Of a DNA stretch of 64,000 nucleotides, positions 21,401 through 32,780 are shown in pieces. A model generated the notes under the pieces. That model did not search any database and was not told where the DNA came from. It was given only the letters and a program-made list of their open reading frames with translations. The translations under genes were made by a program, and so were the position numbers. Position 1 is the first letter of the stretch. Each line of letters opens with the position of its first letter. Source of the DNA: Quercus robur (lineage: Eukaryota > Streptophyta > Magnoliopsida > Fagales > Fagaceae); NCBI RefSeq assembly GCF_932294415.1, contig NC_065539.1, positions 48,251,001 through 48,315,000 of the forward strand, written 5' to 3'.

Positions 21401-21655
21401 GGTCCTGTGACCAGCCTGGCTTGCATGTGGAGCTGCCAAGGCTTAGAGTCTTGGACATACTCTCTCTCCCTTCCGTTACATCAAGTTTGCCTCTTTAACA
21501 TTATGATTAATATGGAAGAACTCATCTTATTTTATAGTTTCAACATTGATGATATATGATCATTTTTTCTTCATCGGTGAGTGTTTGTTTTAGCTTTTCA
21601 AATTTCAATATTTCTCTCACACAAACACTCTGTCTTTCCTTTATTTTTCAATCTT
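18483..21655. repeat. Tandem segmental duplication, copy B
   Basis: Second copy of 14170-18480, head-to-tail and directly adjacent. It lacks copy A's two solo LTRs and 577-bp insert, and carries its own hAT-like insertion at 20633-21448. The open frame MHAEKEAILFFRETTNDLG at 18957 matches copy A at its start but diverges later, so a protein product is doubtful. Confidence 0.9.
20633..21448. mobile_element. hAT-like non-autonomous element in duplicate B
   Basis: Flanks are 8-bp repeats GCTTGGAC (20625-20632) and TCTTGGAC (21449-21456), one mismatch. Duplicate A has the empty site at 18234 (CATGCTTGGACATAC). The ends share inverted GGCAGCTC (CAGCGGCAGCTCTAG at left, GGAGCTGCC near the right end), but the outermost 4-11 bp do not pair well. 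Eight-base duplication suggests hAT. An AT-rich MITE-like segment (21085-21260) lies inside. Confidence 0.72.
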
Positions 21656-22887
21656 ATTTTTTTTTCTTTCAATAATCTCTTCATAGGCAACTAAAGCCTG
21701 GCGAGGGCCTTCACCTTTTATTCTTTCCTCTAAGGCCCATTTTCTCTTCTTAGGATGTGTTTGAATACCACTTATTTGTTGAAACTGAAAAATTATTGTT
21801 AAAAGTATTGTAGATAAAAGTAAAAGTTAGTTGAAATAGTATAGTGAAGCCCATGAATAATGCCAAAAAGTACAGTGAGGCTCATGAATAGTAACAAAAA
21901 TAAGCTGAATAATGAAATAATTTTAATTTTTCATTTCAATCCAAACACAGACTTAATCATGCTTTTGCTTGGTATTTGAATTAGATAACGGATGCTTTGA
22001 TAGCCATCGACGATCTTGACGTTATTTTTTTATTTTCATCCAAACCCCAATAATATTAAGGCCAAATTAGTTATTGCATATTAGGGATTCAGGTTAAGAA
22101 CAATCTAGTGTTATGTTTTTAGTACAGAGTATAGTACCATGATTTTTCTTTAATAAACCATCAAGTCATCTAATTTCTTTTTCTTTTTCTTGGTTTATGC
22201 TTTTGGCCTCTCTAAGTTTAAATCCTGATTCTGTTTCTGTCTACCATGATCTTTCTTTAATAAACCCTCAAGGCCACTGATTAATTGGGTCATTTTCTTT
22301 TTTATATTTATTCTACATGTATATATCCGTTTATTTTTTGAAAGCCAAATAGTTGTATTCATTAACTGCTAAACCCCAATACTATCAGATAAGAGTTGAG
22401 CCTGTAAAACAGACTAGCCAAATACAATAAGGAGAATAAATGGATTTTGCATATCTTGCTAGTACTTGCTGGTTGCCACCCCGACGCGTTATGTAACAGT
22501 TTAAAGTGTTGAAATCTTGGCAGCAACAGTCGAGCTATTGTATTGATGAACCAAATTCCCATACCACGAAAAATCCTCCTGACTTGACTGAAGTGCAGGG
22601 TAATAAATTTGTTTTGAATTTTAATAAGAATTTATTCAATGAAAAAGGGAATTACAAGTTTACAACAAAACAAATCTACACGATATATAACAAGCATAAA
22701 AGCTGTGCAAAGCTCACACCGTGCATGGTACCCTTTTTAACTATGCATAACCAACAAGATTCCAAAAAAGAAAAAGTGTAACCAACATAAACAGAGCATG
22801 GAAACTCTACGTGTGATGCGAGATTTTACTCTATGCATGAACTAAAAATTATGTACATGTACGGTATATACCGTATATTTGTCATTA
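21656..22887. other. Intergenic, including a 200-bp MITE and the 3' flank of small gene copy B
   Basis: A MITE-like inverted repeat lies at about 21755-21955 (GGATGTGTTTGAATACC left, TCCAAACACAGACTTAATC right). From about 22612 to 22860 the sequence matches 11041-11114 and 11668-11808 downstream of copy A. No other gene is evident. Confidence 0.5.
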
Positions 22888-23290
22888 TCAGATCGAGGCT
22901 AAGGCAAAGTCGGTCATATTCAGAGTTGGAGGTTGAACTTGAACAACAACGTCACCACCAGTACTGGTAACGCTGCTGCTGACAACTGTTTGGCCGCCGT
23001 TGCTGAAATAATTACTGATCCAATACTTGTATAGTGCAGCGATGAGAAACAGGAGGCTAATTATTGCTGCAGCGATTTTGACGCCCAAAAGAAACTGTAT
23101 TTCTTCCCTGTTAAAAAATGAAAAATATTAGAGATTTTTATCATTCAGAAAAAGTCGAACAACTACCTTAGTAGAGATATTAATGTTAGTACATGGTCAC
23201 GGGCGGAGGGTTTGCGATTGTGACAGTGAAAGTCGTCGAAGGAGGCTGAACTGGAAGGTTTGAAAATGGTTTTGGCACGAAACCTGTCAT
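22888..23290 (-). CDS. Small single-pass membrane protein of unknown family, copy B (two exons)
   Basis: Exon 1 is 23290-23193 and exon 2 is 23107-22888, joined across an 85-bp intron with donor AT|GTACTAAC and acceptor TTAACAG|G; the split codon again gives Met. The product is 105 residues, with start MTGFVPKPFSNLPVQPPS, one hydrophobic helix (IAAAIISLLFLIAALYKYW) and the tail STGGDVVVQVQPPTLNM. Against copy A the helix and tail motif are nearly unchanged, and indels are whole codons. The intron is much shorter than copy A's. Upstream there is only an (AT)n tract at 23404-23428. Probably membrane-anchored; function not recognised. Confidence 0.65.
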
Positions 23291-23542
23291 TGATAATTTG
23301 TTATGAAGAGGAGGAAAATATATTCGATCGAACACGAACTTGTAGAAGTTTTTTATTTTATTTTATAACGACCTTGAAGAAGTTTGGACATGAGAGGGAT
23401 AAATATATATATATATATATATATATATTAAGTTTAGCCACAGATTTTTTTCTAACTTTATCACAACTTTGCTTCGTACCGACTCGTGAGTGGTGAAATC
23501 ATGAACTCACATAAACCCATTATTTTATTTGAAAAATAATAT

Positions 23543-23703
23543 GTTCACAACATTTTCACAATATTTTTACGACAAATCTTAAGTGATAGGTTATTACTGG
23601 TTGTTATTGTTAAGGTAAAAAAAAAAATTTATGTTAGGTTTAAATTTGAACCAATAACAACTAACTACCTATGATTTGTTGTGAAAAAATTTATAATACT
23701 AAA
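23543..23703. mobile_element. AT-rich MITE family member
   Basis: Ends TTCACAACATTTTCACAATATT and ATTTGTTGTGAAAAAATTTATAA are inverted. Related copies, all with CACAACATTTT or TTGTTGTGAA ends around a AATAACAACT core, lie at about 15790-15960, 19445-19590, 21085-21260 and 24540-24680. Those at 15.8 and 19.4 kb are the same insertion carried by the segmental duplication. Confidence 0.6.
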
Positions 23704-24055
23704 CTTGCTCACATTTATAATATGTCAGTTTTTATTTATCCGTCGGTGTATATTAGTATATATAACACTTTCCTGGAAAGTGGAAAGGATTCCTGTTTGT
23801 TAATTTGGACTATAATCCAAAGAAAAGGGGGTATTTTTTCCAAAAGTAGGTGGATGTCAATCTTTTTCCAAAAGGATTGTTGAAAACAGGTACGGTGGCT
23901 TGATACATTTGGGAAATAGGGAGTTAACGCGAACGCTGACGCGAGCGAAAACCCGAAGAAAACTGAAAACACGTACAGTGGCTTGATACATATGGCTTTA
24001 AAAAAAAAATTAATATTGTTTAAATTCTATTATATTGTTTTGAATGTAAAATTAT
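23704..24055. other. Intergenic; short direct repeat
   Basis: The phrase GTACRGTGGCTTGATACAT occurs twice (about 23890 and 23972), preceded each time by GAAAACA, around a GCG-rich spacer. No gene is seen. Confidence 0.4.
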
Positions 24056-24340
24056 GATTGCAGGTTCCTCGTAACAAGATTTGTGCAGGTCCGGGTGAGG
24101 CATATTTTTAGAGAGGCAAATCAATGTGCCGACTTTTCGGCTAAAATGGGCTGTTTTATGATGGAAAATTTTGTTGTGTTTGATTTTCCCCCCTGCTGAT
24201 ATGTATATTTTGATTGACTTTGATAAAAATGGGTTGTACTATTATAGGCATGTTGCCAGTACTCTTCCCTTTATGGGCAGTTTGTAATGTTTGTTGCTGG
24301 CTGTTAATATAATATCTATCCTGTTAACCCAAAAAAAAAA
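24056..24340 (+). mobile_element. 5'-truncated LINE, 285 bp, with 11-bp target duplication
   Basis: Flanked by perfect TGTAAAATTAT repeats (24045-24055 and 24341-24351). It ends in ten A residues, and its frame encodes the end of a LINE RNase H (VRHIFREANQCADFSAKMG). This is a textbook short target-primed insertion. No intact frame. Confidence 0.9.
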
Positions 24341-25115
24341 TGTAAAATTATTACTAATTAACCTGAACTATATAAGATTCTTTTTAGAAAGTTTACAAAC
24401 ACAAAAAATTTGGTAAAACTTTTCATACCTGTTAATATAGTAAATTGATAGTGGTAAGTAAAAGAGTGATGTACATCCACCTATTGTGAAAAATGTTGTA
24501 ATTTTTTTTGTGTATTGCTCTCTTTTTTACTTTTAAAAAGTGCTACATTCACAATATTTTTCACAACAAATTCTAATTTGAATTCACTACTGAAATTATT
24601 TTTTTGCCATCAATAATAGCATGTGACAACTTGCTACTTAAGATTTATTGTAAAAAAATGTTATAGACGTAGTATTTATCTCTTTTTTTTCTTGCTTTTC
24701 ATTTGATAAAAAATATTATTTTATTAATGGCTAATATTTGTGCTCAATTAATTAAAGAAATGACCCTATTGATTATAATTTGGAGGCCTTTTTCTACTTG
24801 GGCCTTAGGCGACCGCATTAATTGTTTATAGTGTAGAGCCTAGATGAAAAACCATAGAGCATACCGCCGAGCGCATATACCTGTACCTGTTATCATCTCG
24901 TTTTTTGATGATTCTTTTTTTTTTTTTTTTTCTTTTTTTTTTGTGGGTAATTCATATGTATACAAAATGGGCAAATTGTGACAAAAATTGTATAAATTGT
25001 TATGGTATTAGCATTATTCATATGTGAATTCTCGTTATGTTTTGAGTCCACATGTGCAAAGACGTACGAATGCACCCTTCGTCTTGGTATTCTTGTGGTA
25101 GACTGTAGACTGGTA
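24341..25115. other. Intergenic; no gene seen
   Basis: AT-rich. Contains one MITE family copy (about 24540-24680) and a T tract at 24910-24942. Confidence 0.4.
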
Positions 25116-25159
25116 TCACATGGAACATTTTTTTTTTTTTTGAAAACAAATCCAACTTT

Positions 25160-28100
25160 TATTGATCCTCATGAACTGTCAAAATAGCTTCCAAAGCAAC
25201 CGAAGGGGAGTCCTCCATCCATACAATTTCATCATCAATATTTTTTGCAAATTGGGCTAGAGAATGCAAGACAGAGTTGGTTGTACGGTGCACACAGCCC
25301 ATTGTAAGAGTGGTTATCCCTGCTGCCATACATTTGACATCCTCATACAGGTGTCCCAACCGAGAAAACTTAGTTCATGAGCTGAGTATAGCCTTTATGA
25401 CCACAGAGTTGTCTCCCTCCACCATTATATCCGTGAACCCCGTGTCCACTGCAAACTCTAGTGCTTTTCTACATTGGAGGAGTTCGGCCTCCTCTGTATC
25501 TGCAACTGATGGTCCTATAACTGAAAAAGACGCCATAACTTCACCCTTCTCATTCCGGATTATAGCCCCGAATCCCAACACATGAATTTCCTAAAAAATG
25601 GCTACATCAAAATTGAGTTTAAATTAATGTTCAGGCGGCGGTACTCATCTCGAGCTCCTCACCATCATATTCGATACGGTGAGGTGGTCTTGTGAAGCTC
25701 TATACTCCTCCAGAAAAACAGAGGCTTGTTGCACTAGTTGAGCCGGGTCTTGTATTGCCCTTCCTATTCTAACCTTGTTTCGCTGTGTCCACAACATCCA
25801 AGCTTGCACCAGAAACATTTCAACTTCCTCCAAGGGCAATCTATGTATCAACACCTCCAGTAGTTGCAAAAATCCATCTTGGCCTCCTCCACACTTTTGT
25901 ATTCTCTTCATACTCCCTGCCCATACATCCACTGCCACAGTGCATTCCCATAAAACATGTAGAACCGATTCCATTTCTCTCTGACACAGCTCACAGGTGC
26001 TATCATCAATTACTCGTCTCCAGACAAGATTTTCACGGGTTGGGAGAATATTATGACAAGCCCTCCACCTGAAAATTTTTATCTTATTCAAAATTTTGAG
26101 TTTCCACAGCTTGCTCCACACTGGGTTGACATCCACTTCTTTAGAACACTCCCCTTGAGAGTCCGCTTCCTTCCCCAGCTGCTTTGCTAAATGATATCCA
26201 GATTTAACAGTGTACTTCCCCTCCCTGTTATGTAACCAAAACAACTTATCACTACTCAGCCTCCTACTCAGTGGTATTCGAAGAATGACGTCTGCATCTT
26301 CTGGATGGAATTTCATTTCCACCAATTATCTGTCCCAGGTCCGAGTTGTCCAATCAATCAGCTCCACCACCCTCCACTCCCACTCATTATCTTGTGGTGG
26401 GTGAATCACCATGTTGGTCGGGTGATTAGGAATCCATTTATCCCGAGTAACCGGAATGGCCGACCCATCTCCCACTCTCCAGCAGCTTCCTCTTCTTAAA
26501 ATTTCCTGAGCAGCCATTATGCTCCTCCAGACATAGGAGCTGTTTGGAGTCTCGCCCGCCTCCAAGAAATTGCACCTAGGAAAATATTTTGCTTTAAAGC
26601 ACCCATACAATAATAAGTTTGTTTCCTGCATTAACCTCCATCCTTGTTTGGCTAACATTACGAGATTAAAACTCCGGCTATCTCTAAAGCCCATCCCTCC
26701 CTCCTTTTTCGGTTTGGACAACAAATCCCAATTTCGCCATTGAATTTTCCTTTCATTGCCCACTTGTCCCCACCAGAATCTTGCACACATGGCATTTAGC
26801 TCATTACACAACTTCACCGGTAACTGAAACACCCCCATTGTGTAGGTAGGCACGGATTGTGCAACTGCTTTAATGAGCACTTCCTTCCCCATTCTAGATA
26901 ATAACTTACCCTTCCAGCCTTATAATTTTTTCCAAACTCTACCCTTGAGAAAGGAGAAAGTTTGGTACTTTGAGCGACCAATCAAGGTAGGTAGACCCAA
27001 GTATGACTCTAATCTGTCAACCTCCTTAACCCCCAATGTGCCTTTAATCCAATCCCTTTGCCTTGCCACCGTATTGCTACTAAAAAACACCGATGATTTT
27101 TCAAGGTTTAAGCATTGTCCAGATGCCAATGTATACAGCTGCAAAATCTCCGTAATTACTTTAACCTCTTCTCTAGTAGCACGGCAAAAGAGCAAGGAAT
27201 CATCCGCAAAGAGGAGGTGGGAGATGCTAGGAGCTCTACGGCATATCTTTACACCATGTAGCTTATCTTCCAATTCAGCTTTTTTCAATAATGAGTTAAA
27301 TCCTTCTACACATAGAAGAAACAAATAAGGGGACAATGGGTCTCCTTGGCGGAGCCCCCTAGAGGGTTTGATGTTACCATATGATTTACCATTAATACAA
27401 ACAGAGAAAGAAGGCGTGGAGATACAACTTATTACCCGGTCAATCCAAAACTTGGAGAAACCCAATTTTGTCATAATGCCTTTTAGGAAGGCCCACTCCA
27501 CCCGGTCGTAGGCTTTATTAACATCCAGCTTCAAAGCAAATGAGACATTTTTTCCTTTTTTACGAGAGTGCATGGCATGTAGCTGTTCATAGACAACTAA
27601 AATATTATCTATAATAAGTCGGTCGGGTACAAAGGCACTCTGAGTGGGGGAGATCAACTGGGAGAGAACTTGCTTCAATTTGTTTGCCAAAACTTTTGAG
27701 ATTGTTTTGTAAATTACGTTACACAAGCTTATAGGTCTAAAATCTGAAATTTTTTCTGGGGATTTAGTTTTTGGAATGAGAACAATTTGAGTAACATTAA
27801 CCTCAGGTAACATAATCCCATGATTTAGAAAATCTAACACTGCATTAATCACATCATCACCAACCACATGCCAGAATTTTTGATAAAAGAGAGCATTCAT
27901 ACCATCTGGTTCAGAAGCCTTTGTTGGTCCCATTTGGAACACCGCTGCTTTTATTTTCTCCACACTAAAATCACTGGACAAGATATCCTACATTTTAGGA
28001 GTAATCCTGTGATGAATGGCCTCAAGACATTCCTCCATCCGATCACAATCACCTGCTTTGAACATGTTCTCAAAATAATTAATCGCCACTTCTGCAACCC

Positions 28101-29275
28101 AATCATTCTCCGTCACCCAGTTGTTTGCCTGGTCTTTAATCCCCTCAATAAAATTCCTCCTTTTTCTCTGTGATGCTTTTGAATGTAAATACTTCGTGTT
28201 TTTGTCTTCATGCTTCAACCAAGAAATTCTTCAACATTGCGCCCAATAGATTTCTTGTTTTAGCAAGAGATCATCCAACTCTTTGCTAGCTGCCAAAAGA
28301 ACAATTTTGCTGTCTTCAGTTGACTCTCCCTTACCAAGTGCCTCCACCTTAGCTTGGAGTCTTTTAATTTTTTCCACGTTTGGGTGAGTTCTAGTTGAAC
28401 CCCATGCATGCAAATCTACACCACACATTGCTATTCTCTCCTTTATTCTTGCCAAACCCGAATTTGCCCTTGCTTCTTTATTCCATGCATCGTGAATCAC
28501 TTGCTCACCATCCTCCCATAAAAACCACACCTCCTCGAATTTGAAACATCTTGAAAATCTTGGACAGATTTTTTGGCTTTCTTTATATGTAGAATTATTA
28601 GTGCATGGTTTGATGCATGAGAGAATAGGTGTGTCAGAGAGCTTGCTGGAAACTTTGCTCTCCAACTCTCCATAGCCATAGCACGGTCAAGATGCTACCC
28701 AGTGTTGGCAATGCCCAACCTTTTGTTGTTCCACGTGTAGGGATACCCGTGAAACCCCAAGTCATGTAATTGGCAGCGCTCCAATGCCTCCCTAAACTCC
28801 TCCATTTGCTTGTATGGTGGTGGCCTCCTGCTTAGTTTCTCTGAGGAGTGCAAGATTGCATTGAAATCGCCTATGCACATCCAAGGACCATCTACAAAAG
28901 ACAACAAGTGAGTTAGCAAAGCCCAAGATTTAAACTTCTGAGTCGATTTCGGCCACCCATAGAAGCAGGTCAGATACCAAACAAACCCATCTTCCTCTAT
29001 CACCTTCGCTAATACATGGTTTGCCGTGAAATTAATTATATCAAGGATCACCTCCTCTATCCATAGTAGTGCTAAGCCTCCCCCCGAATCAGGTTTCTTG
29101 ACTATGAACTGATTCTTAAAGGGCAAATTCTTACAATGTTTCTTGAAGCCATCCTTATCCAATCTTGTTTCCATCAAAAAGCAAACTGTGGGAGTTTGAT
29201 TCTTCACAATTTTGCGAAGATTACGAACTATTTAAGGATTCCTAAGCCCTTGGCAATTCCAACTTAATATCCTCA
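25160..29275 (-). pseudogene. LINE ORF2 (endonuclease, reverse transcriptase, RNase H), broken
   Basis: Begins MRILSWNCQGLRNP at 29275, the usual endonuclease start, then METRLDK, GGGLALLW and GDFNAIL. The RT domain at 27981-26920 is open for 353 codons and keeps RPISLCNVIYK, GLRQGDPLSPYLF and FADDSLLF (about 27220). A further 188 and 226 open codons follow (26892-26326, 26325-25645), then RNase H (GFGAIIRNEKGEVMASF, EGDNSVVIKAIL). Stops at about 29232, 28695, 28497, 26920, 26326 and 25645, plus frame changes in the endonuclease-RT linker, make it inactive. Confidence 0.93.
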
Positions 29276-29399
29276 TTGTGATCGGCAAGGGTGATCCATC
29301 ACCGGCCCCCACCGCTGTGTTCATAGAGTAGTCACCACGTGTCTTGTTGCGCTTCAGTGCTTGTACCATAAATTCACTGTGAACCTCCTCATCCACAGT

Positions 29400-30570
29400 C
29401 TAAGCTACTCCTCTCTTCCCCAAAATTGAGCTCGCCACCCCTTCCTCTTCTTTCCCAGACCCACACTCCATACATGGCACTCTAGTCCACTTAGGCCTGG
29501 CTTTGTCCAGCTTGGTGCAGCCATTAGTGACCCCATTATGATTTGCATTAACTCCACCTAGGGCATTCACCTCCTTTACGTTGGACTCACCCTCATTGAC
29601 TTCTAGATTTTCTATAACCGTACCACCTATCTCATCATTACTATAATTTATTCCCATAAAATCCGAATCAGCTCCTCCATTCACACTATTCCCTTTTGCA
29701 TGCGTTACGTATATGCTAGGGTTTGCTTTTACTGCTGTGTCCGCCGCCACCTGTTGACCATCCGCCCTACCCTCACTGTCGGACTCCATTCCTCCCTCTG
29801 AATCAGTCGGTGTAAACTGGGCCAATTCCTGTTTTGGAGGTGACCATGAACAAAGGCTAGTTGCACGCAACCAATCTCTGCAATGACAATGCACCTCTCC
29901 TTCCTTTTTGGACGCTGCATAGTGGCTTGCACAATGCTTGAGATCGTGCCCCAGTAATCCACAATAATGGCAGAATATCGGCAAACATTCATACTTATAA
30001 TTTACCCAACACTGCTCTTTGTCCAATCCCGTAACAAAGCCACCTCTCCAAATCGGCTTAGAGATAGGAAGTGCTACCCTCACCCTCATGAAAAGGTTCT
30101 ATACTTCTTTTTTAGATCTGTTTTCCATCGCTTCCACTGTACCCAATCTACTTCCAATCTCTTTGGCCACCTTTGGAGATATCATATCAAAGGGAGCCCC
30201 CCAAATCTGGACCCATAGTGACGCTGTATCAAACTTCACATTCGCTACCGTCATACCCTTTTGCCAATGCCGGAGCATCAGTGCTTGATTGTCAAAAGAC
30301 CACGAACCTCCTCAAGGAATTCTTTCCATGTTGAATTCCGTCTTGAACTTGAACTGAAATAGATTGGCACCCACCTCAACGATCTGTACTCCCTCTTCCA
30401 GCCCCCATGCTTTCTTCAGAGTGTACTGAGCCGCTTTTTTATTGAACGGTTTGCAAGTTAGAAATTTCCCCACCAAGCTTTGAGTGCAACTCTCAATTTC
30501 TTCTTTTCATCCTTCGTCAAAAATTGCTATTACCTCTTCTTCTTCCGTGGTTAGTTTCATATTACTCATA
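29400..30570 (-). pseudogene. LINE ORF1 (DUF4283-like and CCHC zinc knuckle), broken
   Basis: Starts MSNMKLTTEEEEV near 30570. The N-terminal half fits the DUF4283 region of plant LINE ORF1 proteins (KPFNKKAAQYTLKKAWGLE, later WVQIWGAPFDMISPKVA). A zinc knuckle CHYCGLLGHDLKHC follows (about 29990-29930), then an acidic low-complexity tail. Stops after residue 19 (FDEG), after ERIP and after KKEV break the first half; the last 229 codons (30089-29400) remain open. Such ORF1 products bind element RNA. Confidence 0.85.
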
Positions 30571-30706
30571 CTGTGAATCACCTAGTCCCATTGAATAAAA
30601 AGCAAAGGCAAACCCTCATAATACACTAAAGGAGAGAATACTCATTAGACGAGAGAGATAGCTCCTACGTAGAGGAGAGAGAATTAAAGTCTTTTTTCAC
30701 ATGGAA

Positions 30707-31496
30707 ATTTTAGAGCACATCTCCATCACCATTCGCCATCTTTTTTACTTTTTTATTCAATCGAATTAAATATATTTTGAGACACCCTTAGCAAAGCCGG
30801 ATTTGTATTCACTTTGAATTATGGTACTTACAGCCATGAGCAAAAGTGAATTTAAGGCTATGTGTATTTCGTTATAAAATATTTTAGAATAATAATTTCA
30901 GCATTTTTCAATGTTTTTTTATTGTGAAATTTTGGTCAAATCTGAAAATATTTTTAGATGATTGAAAAATTTGTGTGTGAAAATTGTAAAATATTTTATT
31001 AAAAAATTTTCAATAATATATATTTTTAAATAGAAACCACGTTATTTCTCTCATTTCGCACACACATACCCCCTTCTCTTCTCTCTTTTGGCTCATAGAA
31101 ACACATATAGACCTAGTCATTAGCACTGTGGTGAGTAGCAATCACTGATACTGAAAGGCAGCACAAAGGCTTGTAGGTTTGCAATCAACACAAAGGTTGT
31201 GCAAAATGGCAACGTTTCACAGCTAGGTTGTGCTTTAAATTAAGGGGAGTGTTAAAACTATGTGGTTAAATCAATGATTAAATTTACCATTTTTTAATAA
31301 CTAAGCTTTTTAAAGAATCGATATATTTTAACAGAGAGCCTACTAAGATAAAGGTCTTCATATGGAGAGCATTTCACAATATACTATTACATTACTACCC
31401 ACAAAAAAAAACCTATTTGCAAAAGCATATCATCCTACCTTTCTCTTGTGACCTTTGTAAGTAAGAAGTAGAGATCGTTTCCCATGCTCATTTGAT
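30707..31496. other. Intergenic; no gene seen
   Basis: AT-rich with repeated AAAATATTTT words at 30870-31030 that are partly inverted and may be a decayed MITE. No coding signal. Confidence 0.4.
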
Positions 31497-31610
31497 CACT
31501 ACAAAAAACGAGGGCTATAGGGGTGTTTCTAAAATGCGGCTATAGACCCTAAAAATGCGGCTAAAAAAAGCCCCTATAGCTAGCGGTTTTTGGTATCGAT
31601 ACTCGTGAGG
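31497..31610. mobile_element. CACTA element terminus (single end)
   Basis: CACTACAAAAAACGAGGGC is followed by subterminal words GGGCTATAGGGG, GCGGCTATAG, GCGGCTAAAA and CCCCTATAGC in both orientations, as at CACTA ends. I found no matching TTTTTTGTAGTG end, so the element is truncated or only a terminus. Confidence 0.65.
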
Positions 31611-32702
31611 TCAATGCATTGGAGTGACACATGAACGATTGAGGGATGGTGCTACAAAGGATAAATATATAAAAATAGGCCACCTGATACTGTATTATGG
31701 AGATGCTAGCTAGAAGCTTTTGCTATGTTATTTTTCAAAAATTCTATATGACCATATAAAAAAACTATGACTTTTCTCACAACCGTCCACATGATAATTT
31801 ATGAGTAATCGATATGTGTGAAAATGACAGACAACTAGTTATAATCAATCATGTAAGATAGTTTGGACAAAAGTTGTAACTTTTGTCCATACTACCTTAC
31901 AATTGTGATTTTTATGTAATATTAGAATTATTCCTATTTTTCATGGTGTCCAAGTCATTGCAATATAACATCACGGGGACTTGGCTTTAAGGTGAATTGT
32001 AACAAGGATGCAGTCTTTCCTTTCTTGGGTGGAGGATACTCTAACTTGGATCCACCGTGCAATTACCCTCAATATGAAATATATAGGATGGTTAGAAAAG
32101 TTAAAAAGGTTTTCCTATTATTAAAATTATAAAAAATCTAGTCGCTAACCTGTGCGATGCACGAGAAAGCTATTGATAACTTCCCTAATATGAAAAAAAA
32201 AAATCAATATCATGGTGTAATTTATATACCAAACCAATAAAATCTATCACTTGCACAGTAATAAAATCTATCACATGCATTGAGAAATCGTGATAACCAA
32301 GAGCTTGAAATCATATTTAAAATATATACAACTGATATAAGTACTATCCAATACAATTAATTACACAAATATATTTTTCATACTCATTCAATCAAATATC
32401 TTTCATAAATTATATTAATCATTCTTGATGTCCAAGATGTATCTAAATTCTAACAATGTCGATAAACAAAGATGCTAGACCTTAATGGAATTGAAAAGGC
32501 AACATAATGCCAATTTACACCATTGCTAAAATCATCACTTTCCACTATTGCGAGAGAGAGAGAGGTGGCTGTTGTGTTGTATCTCTTAAGAAGAATCTAC
32601 CCTTTACATTTTTTTTGATGTAATCGACCCATAACAAAATAGATGTACCATGTTCAGAGCATGTACATTTGGGAGATTAAAAGTAAAGGAAAATGAACCC
32701 AT
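31611..32702. other. Intergenic; no gene seen
   Basis: Contains CTAACCTGTGCGATGCACG (about 32143), a phrase that looks like a dispersed-repeat end, and a GAGAGA tract at 32550-32563. No coding signal. Confidence 0.35.
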
Positions 32703-32780
32703 CTAAAGTTTTTTGCTCTTCCTCTTGATGTTGACTTTTCCAGCATCATCCAGAATTAAATTTATATACTCCTCAAAACC
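32703..32780 (-). pseudogene. Orphan SmE-like exon (small nuclear ribonucleoprotein E)
   Basis: After a good acceptor (TTTTATGCCTTACAG) the minus strand encodes GFEEYINLILDDAGKVNIKR and then KSKKL and a stop. This matches the Sm2-side exon of spliceosomal SmE, which normally runs on through a longer C-terminal segment. Here it stops at Leu-TAG, no following exon is seen, and I could not find the preceding exon with the N-terminal Sm1 motif. It is probably a remnant or a very diverged copy. SmE is part of the Sm ring on spliceosomal snRNAs. Confidence 0.55.

Larger units (their letters stand above)
25126..30696 (-). mobile_element. Full-length but decayed L1-type LINE with 10-bp target duplication
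   Basis: TCACATGGAA occurs at 25116-25125 and 30697-30706, just outside a poly(T) tract (25128-25142, the minus-strand poly(A) tail) and just outside the 5' leader. The 5.57-kb body has leader, ORF1 with zinc knuckle, and ORF2 with endonuclease, reverse transcriptase and RNase H, all on the minus strand. Both ORFs have stops, so it cannot move by itself. Confidence 0.93.
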
